Shown here in pieces: positions 17,317-25,637 of a stretch of DNA of 64,000 nucleotides; position 1 is the first letter of the stretch; each line of letters opens with the position of its first letter. The notes under the pieces are model-generated. The model did not search any database. It had not been told where the DNA came from and was given only the letters and a program-made list of their open reading frames with translations. Made by a program: the position numbers and the translations under genes. This DNA is from 1-14-2-50-31-20 sp964617555 (GTDB taxonomy: Bacteria > Bacteroidota > Ignavibacteria > Ignavibacteriales > Melioribacteraceae): contig CAZTYP010000102.1 in the NCBI GenBank assembly GCA_964617555.1, forward strand, positions 44,312 to 108,311, written 5' to 3'.

Positions 17317-20300
17317 ATGGTAAAAAAAATTCTAATTATATTTTTTATTGCATTATCATTAAGTGCGCAACAGAATTTAATTCATCACGAAATAACAGCT
17401 ACGGCAGAACCTGAAAACTCTTTTATTTCGGTTGTTGATGAAATAACCATTCCCGCAAATATGTTAGAAGATTCAGTTGTTTTTAAATTACATAGCGGCT
17501 TAAAAATCACAAACAATCCCCTAATAATAAATACCGGAAAGAGTGTTGATGCCGAAGATATCGGAATGGATAAAGATAATAATGGGGGGGAAAACAAATT
17601 AATATTAAATCTTTACAAATTGAACATTCCGAAAAACCACAAAGGCGATTTTAAATTTACCATTAAATACGGCGGCAAAATAGATTCTCCCGTTAAACAA
17701 AGCACCGAAAATTATGCAAGAGGATTTAGTGAATCTCCGGGTATTATTTGGAAAGAAGGAATTTATCTTGCCGGCTCTACCTTTTGGGTCCCATATTTCA
17801 ACGATAGTCTTATAACATTTAATCTTACAACAACAGTTCCCGAAAATTGGAAGACGGTTTCCGTTGGCAAACGAACCACAGATAAAACAGAAATGGGAAA
17901 ACATATTGAAAGATGGGAATCTTCCACACCGCAGGAAGAGGTCTTTTTAATTGCAGCGGCATTTAATGAATATTCCTATTCGATGGGGAATATTAAAGCA
18001 ATGGCATTTTTACGTACACCGGACGAAGCATTGGCAAACAAATATCTTGAAACCACCGCTCAATATATGGAGATGTATCGTAACTTAATAGGTCCGTATC
18101 CTTATACAAAATTTGCGTTGGTAGAAAATTTTTGGGAAACCGGTTACGGTATGCCTTCGTTTACTTTGCTCGGAGAAAAAATAATTCGCTTTCCGTTTAT
18201 TCTTCATTCCTCTTATCCGCACGAACTTTTACATAATTGGTGGGGAAATTCGGTTTATGTGGATTTTAATAAGGGAAACTGGTGTGAAGGAATAACCGTT
18301 TATATGGCAGACCATCTGATTAAAGAGCAAAGAAAACAAGCTGTTGAATATAGACGTGCAACATTACAAAAATTTACAAACTATGTTACACCCGCAAACG
18401 ATTTTCCTTTAAGTAAATTTCTTTCACGATACGATGCTCCTAGCGAAGCAATAGGTTATGGCAAAAGCATGATGATGTTTCATATGCTTAGAAGAAAAGT
18501 CGGCGATGAACTTTTTATAAAAGGATTTCAAAAGTTTTATCGTGATAATAAATTTAAACGGGCTTCGTTTGATGATATTAGAATAGCTTTTGAAGAAGTA
18601 ACGGGAGAAAAGTTAAAATGGTTTTTTGACCAATGGGTAAAACGAACCGGTGCTCCGCAAATAGCTTTGGAGAAAATTAAAATCAGAAATATACGGGATT
18701 TTACAAATGTTTCTTTTACAATAAAACAAATTCAATCGGATAGCCTTTTTTATATTGATCTTCCTGTAACTTTTGTTACGGAAAAGGGAACGGTTACCAA
18801 AATTTTTGAAATGAACAGTAAAGAAGAACGTTTCAATTTTTCCACTCCATATGAACCGTCCGAAATATTGATTGACCCGCAATTTGACGTTCTCAGAAAA
18901 TTGGACCCTAAAGAAACACCCCCAACAATTACCGAGTTATTCGGGGCTAAAAAAACTCTTATTCTGTTGCCGGAAAAAGAAGAAAACAAATACAATGAAT
19001 TTGTTTCCGATTGGATAAAAGGCAAAGAAGAAAAATATATTATTAAAAAGGATAACGAAATTGAAAAATTACCTCAAGATAAATCTGTATTAATTCTTGG
19101 GATAGAAAACAAATTTACTAAGACAATTAATTCGGAATTGAAGAAATACAATTCGGTAATTCAATACAATAAAGTTGTTTTAGGAAAGCGAGAAACAGTA
19201 ATCGATAGTACGGAGGTTTTTATTATAACCGAGCATCCTCTTAACACCAATAAGGTAATTGCGTTTTTGTCTGTTGGAAATAATAATGCCATACACGGCC
19301 TTATCAGAAAACTTACGCATTACGGCAAATATAGTTATCTCGTTTTTACCGGTAATGAACCTGTAAATATTATCAAAGGGCAGTGGGATGTTGTAAATTC
19401 TCCGCTTGTAAAGGTTTTGAATGGTAATTCAAAAACAAAGGCTGTTTTTGAAAAAAGAGTTCCTCTTGCTACATTAGCCCCGGCGTTTTCTTCCGAACGA
19501 ATGATGGAAACAATTAAATTTCTTGCTTCCGACAAATTAAAAGGCCGCGGTATTGATATGCCGGAAATTAACGATGCGGCGGAATATATTAAAAATAAGT
19601 TTGAGGAATGCGGACTGTTGCCCGGAGCAGATAACGGCACATATTATCAAACATGGGTGCAAAATGTTTTAAATAAAAAAAATTTGAAATTAAGGAACGT
19701 AATAGGAATTATTCCCGGTAACAATGATAATTTAAAAAATGCTCCTATCGTAATTTCCGCCCATTACGATCATTTGGGATTTGGTTGGCCTGATGTAAGA
19801 AAAGGGAACGAGGGTAAAATTCACAACGGAGCAGATGATAACGCCAGCGGAGTTGCGGTATTATTGGAATTAGCTAAAACTATCGGGAAAACATTAAAAC
19901 CTGCACGAACAATTATCTTTATTGCATTTACCGGAGAAGAAGCCGGATTGGTAGGCTCTCGATATTTTGTTAATAATTACAAAAAATATTCCGTGCAAAA
20001 AATTCTTGCAAACTTAAATTTAGATTCGGTTGGAAGAATGTTAAATAAAAAACTTATGATAATAAACGGCAACACGGCTCGTGAGTGGAAGTTTATATTT
20101 ATGGGTACTGAATTTACAACGGGAATACCGACAGAATTAATATCTCAAAACTTGGATGCCAGCGATCAGATTGCCTTTATCGAAAAGGGAATACCCGCAG
20201 TCCAATTTTTTGTAGGACCTAATCAAGATTATCATAAACCGACCGATGATGTTGAAAAAATAGATCCCGACGGATTGGTAAAAACGGCAACGGTTGCAAA

Positions 20301-20670
20301 AGAAGTTCTTGCATACCTTGCGGAAAGGAGCGAACCTCTTCTGTTTACCGGTAAGAAAAAAAATATTATTCCAAGTGCGGATATTCCCATGCAACCAAAA
20401 CAGATAAGGAAAGTCTCTACGGGAATAATGCCTGATTTTACTTATTCCGGTAAAGGAGTAAAAGTTGGTGGTGTTTCGGAAGATTCTCCCGCTGCCGTTG
20501 CCGGAATTTTAAAGGAAGATATTATAAAAATTTTTGACGGTAAAAAGGTAAAAGATTTACGCGGTTATACAAAGTTATTAAAGGAAAAAAATCCCGGAGA
20601 AACAGTAATAATTATTGTTGAACGCAACGGTAAAAAGAAAAAATTTAATGTGAAATTAAGCGAGAGATAA
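17317..20670 (+). CDS. Exported M1-like / M28 / PDZ fusion metallopeptidase
   Basis: 1117 residues with a signal peptide. Residues ~20-550 are an M1-like module with HELLH at 302-306 and Glu324 (HExxH-x17-E, one residue shorter than the usual x18). The GxMEN aminopeptidase motif is replaced by GYGMPSFTLLG. A ~170-residue linker domain follows. Residues ~720-1010 form an M28 aminopeptidase with its metal ligands: AHYDHLG, NGADDNASG, FTGEEAGLVGS, NLDSVGR and DYHKPTDD. Residues ~1035-1117 are a PDZ domain (VKVGGVSEDSPAAVAGI). Both catalytic sites look intact, so it likely acts on peptides in two ways in the periplasm or at the surface. It lies 60 bases after the M16 peptidase. Confidence 0.92.
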   Translation: MVKKILIIFFIALSLSAQQNLIHHEITATAEPENSFISVVDEITIPANMLEDSVVFKLHSGLKITNNPLIINTGKSVDAEDIGMDKDNNGGENKLILNLYKLNIPKNHKGDFKFTIKYGGKIDSPVKQSTENYARGFSESPGIIWKEGIYLAGSTFWVPYFNDSLITFNLTTTVPENWKTVSVGKRTTDKTEMGKHIERWESSTPQEEVFLIAAAFNEYSYSMGNIKAMAFLRTPDEALANKYLETTAQYMEMYRNLIGPYPYTKFALVENFWETGYGMPSFTLLGEKIIRFPFILHSSYPHELLHNWWGNSVYVDFNKGNWCEGITVYMADHLIKEQRKQAVEYRRATLQKFTNYVTPANDFPLSKFLSRYDAPSEAIGYGKSMMMFHMLRRKVGDELFIKGFQKFYRDNKFKRASFDDIRIAFEEVTGEKLKWFFDQWVKRTGAPQIALEKIKIRNIRDFTNVSFTIKQIQSDSLFYIDLPVTFVTEKGTVTKIFEMNSKEERFNFSTPYEPSEILIDPQFDVLRKLDPKETPPTITELFGAKKTLILLPEKEENKYNEFVSDWIKGKEEKYIIKKDNEIEKLPQDKSVLILGIENKFTKTINSELKKYNSVIQYNKVVLGKRETVIDSTEVFIITEHPLNTNKVIAFLSVGNNNAIHGLIRKLTHYGKYSYLVFTGNEPVNIIKGQWDVVNSPLVKVLNGNSKTKAVFEKRVPLATLAPAFSSERMMETIKFLASDKLKGRGIDMPEINDAAEYIKNKFEECGLLPGADNGTYYQTWVQNVLNKKNLKLRNVIGIIPGNNDNLKNAPIVISAHYDHLGFGWPDVRKGNEGKIHNGADDNASGVAVLLELAKTIGKTLKPARTIIFIAFTGEEAGLVGSRYFVNNYKKYSVQKILANLNLDSVGRMLNKKLMIINGNTAREWKFIFMGTEFTTGIPTELISQNLDASDQIAFIEKGIPAVQFFVGPNQDYHKPTDDVEKIDPDGLVKTATVAKEVLAYLAERSEPLLFTGKKKNIIPSADIPMQPKQIRKVSTGIMPDFTYSGKGVKVGGVSEDSPAAVAGILKEDIIKIFDGKKVKDLRGYTKLLKEKNPGETVIIIVERNGKKKKFNVKLSER

Positions 20671-20676
20671 TAAAAA

Positions 20677-20716
20677 GAAACTCCGCCCTTTATTCCTTAT
20701 TGGAGGGCAGAGTTTC
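20677..20716. terminator. Bidirectional hairpin between convergent genes
   Basis: GAAACTCCGCCCT pairs with AGGGCAGAGTTTC (13 bp, one C-A mismatch) around a 14-base loop. It lies between the convergent M1-M28 and FadL-like genes. Flanking A- and T-runs are short. Confidence 0.6.
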
Positions 20717-20730
20717 CGAAGAGGAACAAA

Positions 20731-21993
20731 CTATTTTAACAGATATGTTATTCCCAAACTGAAAGCGTTAACATCCATCTGATGAATTCCGGGCATTGCG
20801 TTTACGGCATTCATTTTAATATTTCTTTCCGCTCCGAAAAGATGTTCAAATGCTCCGGTAAAACAGAAATTACCGGTTTTAAATGAAGCTCCTACCGTTG
20901 CAACGTGATTTGTTGATGAAGGAAATAAAATATTAACGGTTTCATCAGGTGCCGGAGCGGGGTCGTAATAATATCCCACTCTGTATGTAAACGCTTCGTT
21001 AACAGAATGTTCAAAACCGGTGCGTATTTGCAATTTGCTCTCCCAATTCATTACGAATTCTCCGTTTGAGTGCCAATCCTTATATTCCGCAACCATTTTA
21101 TCTAAAGAGCTCCAATTACTGTATTGACCGTCTAATGTAATTGTCATTTTTTCATTGGGTTTAAAAGCTAATCCGGCTCCAACCCACATAGGCCATGTTA
21201 CGTCTCTGTCAAAATCACTTTCTGTAATTCCGGTTAACTTTGCCGTTCCGCTCATTGTAACTTTTGTTGATGTACGGAAGGATGCTCCGAAAGAGAGTTG
21301 TTTGTTTACAACGTATTTAAGCCCTATTGTTGCACCGTATCCCAAGCCGGTAGATTCTTCTTCGTATTGCGGAAGAGTATCGGGGCGATTGTCGCCGTTG
21401 GTATCAAGCATATCGTCGTGTGGGCGTTTAAGTTCAAATGTTGCATAATAAACATTAATTGCTAACCCGATTGAAAAATTATCGGAAACCTTATATGCAA
21501 CTGCCGGAGAAAAATTCATAACACCGATTTTAGACATCCACTCGAATGGGCCCAACACCATATCGGGGACACCGTCTCCATTTAAATCAATGGAAGTTAA
21601 TCCCAGCAACTCCTTTCCGTCCCATTCGGTTCCTAATCCCGCAGGAACGTAAGCTCCCAAAGCCAAAGAGAGTTTACCGAAATTATAATTAAAAATAACA
21701 TTGGGTGAAATGTAATGATTTGTAATTCCCGTTGCATCTACATGAGCCGCATCCATTTTGTAAGTTGTTAAAGGTACAACATCCGTTCCGAAAATCAAAA
21801 CGGAACTGCGTTGACCGGCTAAACCTGCGGGGTTCCAATAAAGAGCTGTTGCATCGTTTGCCAAGCCGATAAAAGCTCCGCCCATACCCAATGCACGCGA
21901 CCCGACACTGTTAAGAGATAACCCGTTGGCGTAAGTAAAACCGCTTAAAGCAATTAACAAAGCCGTAATAATTAAAGTTCTTTTTTGTCCCAT
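20731..21993 (-). CDS. FadL/OmpP1/TodX-family outer-membrane transporter
   Basis: 420 residues with a signal peptide, then the family's N-terminal hatch: NGLSLNSVGSRALGMGGAF and LANDATALYWNPAGLAG, including the NPAG element. The rest is a long series of amphipathic strands ending in aromatic-poor ITYLLK. FadL-type barrels pass hydrophobic molecules such as fatty acids or aromatic compounds by lateral diffusion. A strong GGAG site precedes the ATG. It is the last of three same-strand genes (MerR regulator, DUF302-like protein, this barrel), which suggests a regulated uptake or efflux unit for a hydrophobic compound; the compound is unknown. Confidence 0.92.
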   Translation of the reverse strand: MGQKRTLIITALLIALSGFTYANGLSLNSVGSRALGMGGAFIGLANDATALYWNPAGLAGQRSSVLIFGTDVVPLTTYKMDAAHVDATGITNHYISPNVIFNYNFGKLSLALGAYVPAGLGTEWDGKELLGLTSIDLNGDGVPDMVLGPFEWMSKIGVMNFSPAVAYKVSDNFSIGLAINVYYATFELKRPHDDMLDTNGDNRPDTLPQYEEESTGLGYGATIGLKYVVNKQLSFGASFRTSTKVTMSGTAKLTGITESDFDRDVTWPMWVGAGLAFKPNEKMTITLDGQYSNWSSLDKMVAEYKDWHSNGEFVMNWESKLQIRTGFEHSVNEAFTYRVGYYYDPAPAPDETVNILFPSSTNHVATVGASFKTGNFCFTGAFEHLFGAERNIKMNAVNAMPGIHQMDVNAFSLGITYLLK

Positions 21994-22028
21994 TTTTTCT
22001 CCTTTTTTTATGAGTGTGATTTAGTTGA

Positions 22029-23117
22029 TTATTTCGAATAATCTTTCCCTAATAGTGCTTTTTTTATGGATTCATCAAGTATTCCCGGCATACTCATGTG
22101 ATTCATAAAGGCGGACATACCCGCATCCCAGAAATACATATCCATTCTGAACATTTCTCGTTGTGTATAAACTTTTGTTATACCGTTATCTTTAATGATT
22201 AATATTTCAATCGGATATGCAGCTGCATGATCTATACCGGGGCATCTGTTGGTTTTATTTTCTCTTGATACACCTGCAATATGAAACGAAACCCCTTCTG
22301 TTCGCGGACGTGTGATGCCAAGCAGCAATGCTTTTCCGTCGTTTGAAGATGTTTTGCTGATAATTTTCCAATGTAAATCTTTTTCCGGATTTGGTGACCA
22401 ACGATATTCTTTATCCTCGTCCGTTGGTATAAATTTTTTTATGTTGGATTCAAAAAAAGTTTGTACTTCGGAAATCGATTTTTGTGAGGAATAAATTTCC
22501 GGGAATTGTTCTTCATCATTAAAAAAAGTCATAGGCCCGACCATCATAAACATATCTTTGGAAGATTCCGCCAAGTCATCGTCATCACGGATTGGTTCCA
22601 TAACGGTTGTAACTTTTTTACCCATGTTTAAGGTGTGCAACAAGGTAATTAAATTGTTCTTAAACTCGGTCATTTTTGTTACAATTTTGTTGTATTCTTT
22701 TTCTTTATCGTTTTCGTACAAATCGTTAAAAATAATTCTTGCAATAGTTTCAGGGTCTATTATAATTATATTAACACCATTTTCGTTTTCATAAATTCCC
22801 ACTCTTAAAAAACCGCCTATTAAATACTTATTCCCGAACAAGGTAAGTATGTCCCGATATTTCTCGGAAGAAAAAACAATTAAATTTGCTTTAAATCCGC
22901 AAAGTTCTTCTTTCTCTTTTTTTACATAATCGGGCGTGGTAAGTTTACCGTTAAACAATATTTCGTAGCTGTTTTCTTTTAATAAATCAACTACTGATGT
23001 TGTAACTTTTGAAATATCTTTTTTGATTAATTCGTGTGTTTTTAAATATATTCCGTGTTTCGAAGCTATTACCTGAAACGCAAGCAACACAACAATAAAA
23101 ATTATTTTTTTAATCAT
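22029..23117 (-). CDS. Exported DUF302-like protein
   Basis: 362 residues with a signal peptide (MIKKIIFIVVLLAFQVIASKHG). Residues ~60-125 resemble a DUF302 domain: GFKANLIVFSSEKYRDILTL, then GGFLRVGIYENENGVNIII and DPETIARIIFND. The C-terminal ~230 residues are unfamiliar; they include MVGPMTFFNDEEQFP and an HIAGVSRE / CPGIDHAAAYP segment. A GGAG Shine-Dalgarno precedes the ATG. The gene lies between a Cys-rich MerR regulator (16 bases upstream) and a FadL-like barrel (35 bases downstream), so the three are probably one operon. Function is unknown, and the DUF302 resemblance is by eye. Confidence 0.75.
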   Translation of the reverse strand: MIKKIIFIVVLLAFQVIASKHGIYLKTHELIKKDISKVTTSVVDLLKENSYEILFNGKLTTPDYVKKEKEELCGFKANLIVFSSEKYRDILTLFGNKYLIGGFLRVGIYENENGVNIIIIDPETIARIIFNDLYENDKEKEYNKIVTKMTEFKNNLITLLHTLNMGKKVTTVMEPIRDDDDLAESSKDMFMMVGPMTFFNDEEQFPEIYSSQKSISEVQTFFESNIKKFIPTDEDKEYRWSPNPEKDLHWKIISKTSSNDGKALLLGITRPRTEGVSFHIAGVSRENKTNRCPGIDHAAAYPIEILIIKDNGITKVYTQREMFRMDMYFWDAGMSAFMNHMSMPGILDESIKKALLGKDYSK

Positions 23118-23133
23118 TTTATCTCCTTTTTTA

Positions 23134-23568
23134 TTATTGAAGCAGTTCTTTTAATTTTTGTTTTATGGATTCACAAGTTTCAGTTTCCAGATAGACCCGA
23201 CATTCTCTGCAAGAGCGGGTTTTATGATAATTTTCTTTATATCTATACATCCAGCACGGTTGTATAAAAGAATTATAGGCATTACAAAGTTTACGCTCTT
23301 TTTTTGAACAATTAGTGATAGACCAGCAAGGTATTAAGCTCAAAATTTTTTTTATTCCCTGAATATTAAGATTTCCTCTTTTTATGGAATGTCGAATGCA
23401 CTCTATCCTTTCAATATCCGCATCGGAATAGAGTCGTTGACCGCTCGGTTTTTTAAAAGGAATAAGTAATCCTTCTCGCTCGTACATTCGTATTGTATGA
23501 ACGGAAATGTTAAGTAAATTAGCTGCGGTACTTATTGTATATATCGGAATGTTTTTATCTTTTGTCAT
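23134..23568 (-). CDS. MerR-family regulator with cysteine-rich C-terminus
   Basis: 144 residues. The N-terminal ~75 residues are a MerR winged helix (TISTAANLLNISVHTIRMYE, then EREGLLIPF, RLYSDADIERIECIRH). The remainder carries seven cysteines (PCWSITNCSKK, KLCNA, QPCWMY, SCRECRVY, TETC) in place of the usual coiled coil plus effector domain. Such a pattern could hold an iron-sulfur cluster or sense metals or thiols; this is inference. It heads the regulator - DUF302-like - FadL group, and a 10-bp inverted repeat sits 29 bases before its start, suggesting autoregulation. No Shine-Dalgarno is evident. Confidence 0.88.
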   Translation of the reverse strand: MTKDKNIPIYTISTAANLLNISVHTIRMYEREGLLIPFKKPSGQRLYSDADIERIECIRHSIKRGNLNIQGIKKILSLIPCWSITNCSKKERKLCNAYNSFIQPCWMYRYKENYHKTRSCRECRVYLETETCESIKQKLKELLQ

Positions 23569-23596
23569 TATCTGTTATGAATAATGCATATAATAA

Positions 23597-23622
23597 TTGT
23601 TGATATTGTTTGATATCAACAA
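23597..23622. promoter_or_regulatory. Inverted repeat upstream of the MerR gene (probable operator)
   Basis: TTGTTGATAT and ATATCAACAA form a perfect 10-bp inverted repeat with a 6-base centre, 29 bases before the regulator's ATG. Position and symmetry fit a MerR-type dimer site; direct binding is inferred. Confidence 0.55.
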
Positions 23623-23787
23623 CCTTGCCAATATTTTACCTTGATAAATTATATGTTTGGCGAAGTTTTGGAAGGAGGAATTTCTTAAAAGTAAGAATTG
23701 TTGTGTGAAAAATATTATTATCAAGAAAATTATTTGTTGCTAAAATTTTTTAGTCCCTTTTTTATAAAAAGGTTTTGCAGCTTGTTT

Positions 23788-25629
23788 TTATTTTAAAATT
23801 TTCAATCTAATTTTAGAAGGTAATTTTTTTGAATAATAAATTTTGTGTGTAGCTTTTTTAAAATCATTTGCGTTAGCTTTAAAAATATCGGTAAATGTTT
23901 GCGGATTTCTGTCGAATAACGGGAACCAACTGCTTTGGATTTGCACCATTATTTTATGCCCTTTTAGAAAGGTATGAAACGAATCGTTTAGTTTAAATTT
24001 AACTTTTGTTATTTTGTTAGGTAAAAACGGTTTAGGGTTTTCCAAACTTTTTCTGAATTTTCCGCGAAATATATCGCCCCTAATTAACATTTGGTAATTA
24101 GCCATTGTTGTTCCGTTTTCCGTTACTTCCGTCAGATTATTCGGGAAAACATCAATTAGTTTTACAACCCAATCGGCATCGGTACCGGTGGTGGAAACAA
24201 ATAATTCAATTCCTATGGGACCGGCGATTGTAATATCTTTTTCGAGCGTATCTGTTTCAAAAAAAATTACGTCGGGACGAGCAGAGGCAAAGCGTTGGTC
24301 TTCCGTGGGATAATTTTTATTATACATTTTATTTGTTTCGTGAAATAAAGCGGTGTAGGGAACGGGGTTTGCCGGATCGCTCAGATATTCAGTAGTTCCC
24401 GCTTCAATTTTTTCTCTTGTTTTTTGTAGCAATTTATTGTGGTTGCTTAAATAAAAGTTTACGAATTCGGAATTTTCGGGAGGCCATTTTTCAAATTTGC
24501 ACCATTCATTGGCCCCTGTTTTGTATGCGTAAACCTCAGGCAATGCCGGCTTTGTATCGGATTTTAAGAAATGTTTAAAAAATTTCAGTTCAATGTTTTT
24601 TCTATAAAAATCGCTTGTATTCTCTCCGAAAATCATATCCCCCAAATGATCGCCGTTATTTCGTGCCCACCCCCCGTGAATCCATGGGCCCATTACTAAA
24701 ATATTATATGTATTAGGATTTTTCCGTTCTATTGTTTTATATGTGTTTAATGCTCCGTACAAATCTTCACCGTCAAACCATCCTCCTACGGTCATTACAG
24801 CTGGCTTTACATTGTTGAAATAATTCAATGTGTTTCGCGACTTCCAAAAATCATCGTAAACGTCGTGTTCGGTTATGTCATTCCAAAAAGGGATGGAATG
24901 ATGAAAATATTTTTCGTTTATATTTTTAAGAGGTCCGATATTCAAAAAATAATTATATGCATCTCCCGTTAGATTAACAATTCGTTTTGGCCATTTGGTG
25001 TGTGGGCTTTTGCGTTCAATTCCGAAACCGGAAAAGAAAACATAGGAAAGTGAAAGAGTAAAGGCTCCGTTGTGGTGCATATCGTCTCCCGTAAACCAAT
25101 CGGCAATAGGGGCTTGGGGCGAAACCGCTTTTAGTGCAGGATGAGAATCGTTTAACGACATGGCCGAATAAAACCCCGGATATGAAATTCCGTAAATTCC
25201 TACACGCCCGTTATTATGAGGGATATTCTTTACAAGCCAATCTATTGTATCGTAAGTGTCGCTTGCTTCGTCGGTTTGTTTGCCGTATTTGTTAGGAATA
25301 TACGGGCGCATATTAACGTATTTTCCTTCGGACATAAATTTTCCGCGAACATCTTGATAAACGAAAATAAATTTTTCTTTTGTAAGATGTTCGGGGAAAT
25401 GCCTGAATTTTTCTTTTTTATATGGACCGGAACCGTACGGTGTGCGGGTAATTAAGAACGGATATTGTATGGAAGTATCTTTGGGTGAATAGACGACGGT
25501 ATATAATTTTATTCCGTCCCGCATCTCTATCATAAAATCTTGTTTTGTGTAGAGTTGTTCAAAAGATTTTGTTTGTGCAACAAAAACAACTGATAAAAAA
25601 AACAAAAAAAATATTGTTTTTAATTTCAC
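23788..25629 (-). CDS. CocE/NonD-type exported hydrolase (X-Pro dipeptidyl-peptidase S15 family)
   Basis: 613 residues with a signal peptide and a GTG start. The alpha/beta-hydrolase part has the nucleophile motif GISYPG (Ser149), VYQDVRGKFMSEGKY before it, and GPWIHGGWARNNGDHLG near the acid/His region. The C-terminal ~220 residues are the jelly-roll domain of the family (GPIGIELFVSTTGTDADWVV, GHKIMVQIQSSWFPLFDRNP). Members cleave acyl bonds, including cocaine esterase, glutaryl-7-ACA acylase and alpha-amino ester hydrolases; the physiological substrate here is unknown. It starts 8 bases after metH on the same strand, but no functional link is obvious. Confidence 0.92.
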   Translation of the reverse strand: MKLKTIFFLFFLSVVFVAQTKSFEQLYTKQDFMIEMRDGIKLYTVVYSPKDTSIQYPFLITRTPYGSGPYKKEKFRHFPEHLTKEKFIFVYQDVRGKFMSEGKYVNMRPYIPNKYGKQTDEASDTYDTIDWLVKNIPHNNGRVGIYGISYPGFYSAMSLNDSHPALKAVSPQAPIADWFTGDDMHHNGAFTLSLSYVFFSGFGIERKSPHTKWPKRIVNLTGDAYNYFLNIGPLKNINEKYFHHSIPFWNDITEHDVYDDFWKSRNTLNYFNNVKPAVMTVGGWFDGEDLYGALNTYKTIERKNPNTYNILVMGPWIHGGWARNNGDHLGDMIFGENTSDFYRKNIELKFFKHFLKSDTKPALPEVYAYKTGANEWCKFEKWPPENSEFVNFYLSNHNKLLQKTREKIEAGTTEYLSDPANPVPYTALFHETNKMYNKNYPTEDQRFASARPDVIFFETDTLEKDITIAGPIGIELFVSTTGTDADWVVKLIDVFPNNLTEVTENGTTMANYQMLIRGDIFRGKFRKSLENPKPFLPNKITKVKFKLNDSFHTFLKGHKIMVQIQSSWFPLFDRNPQTFTDIFKANANDFKKATHKIYYSKKLPSKIRLKILK

Positions 25630-25637
25630 AGTTTCAC

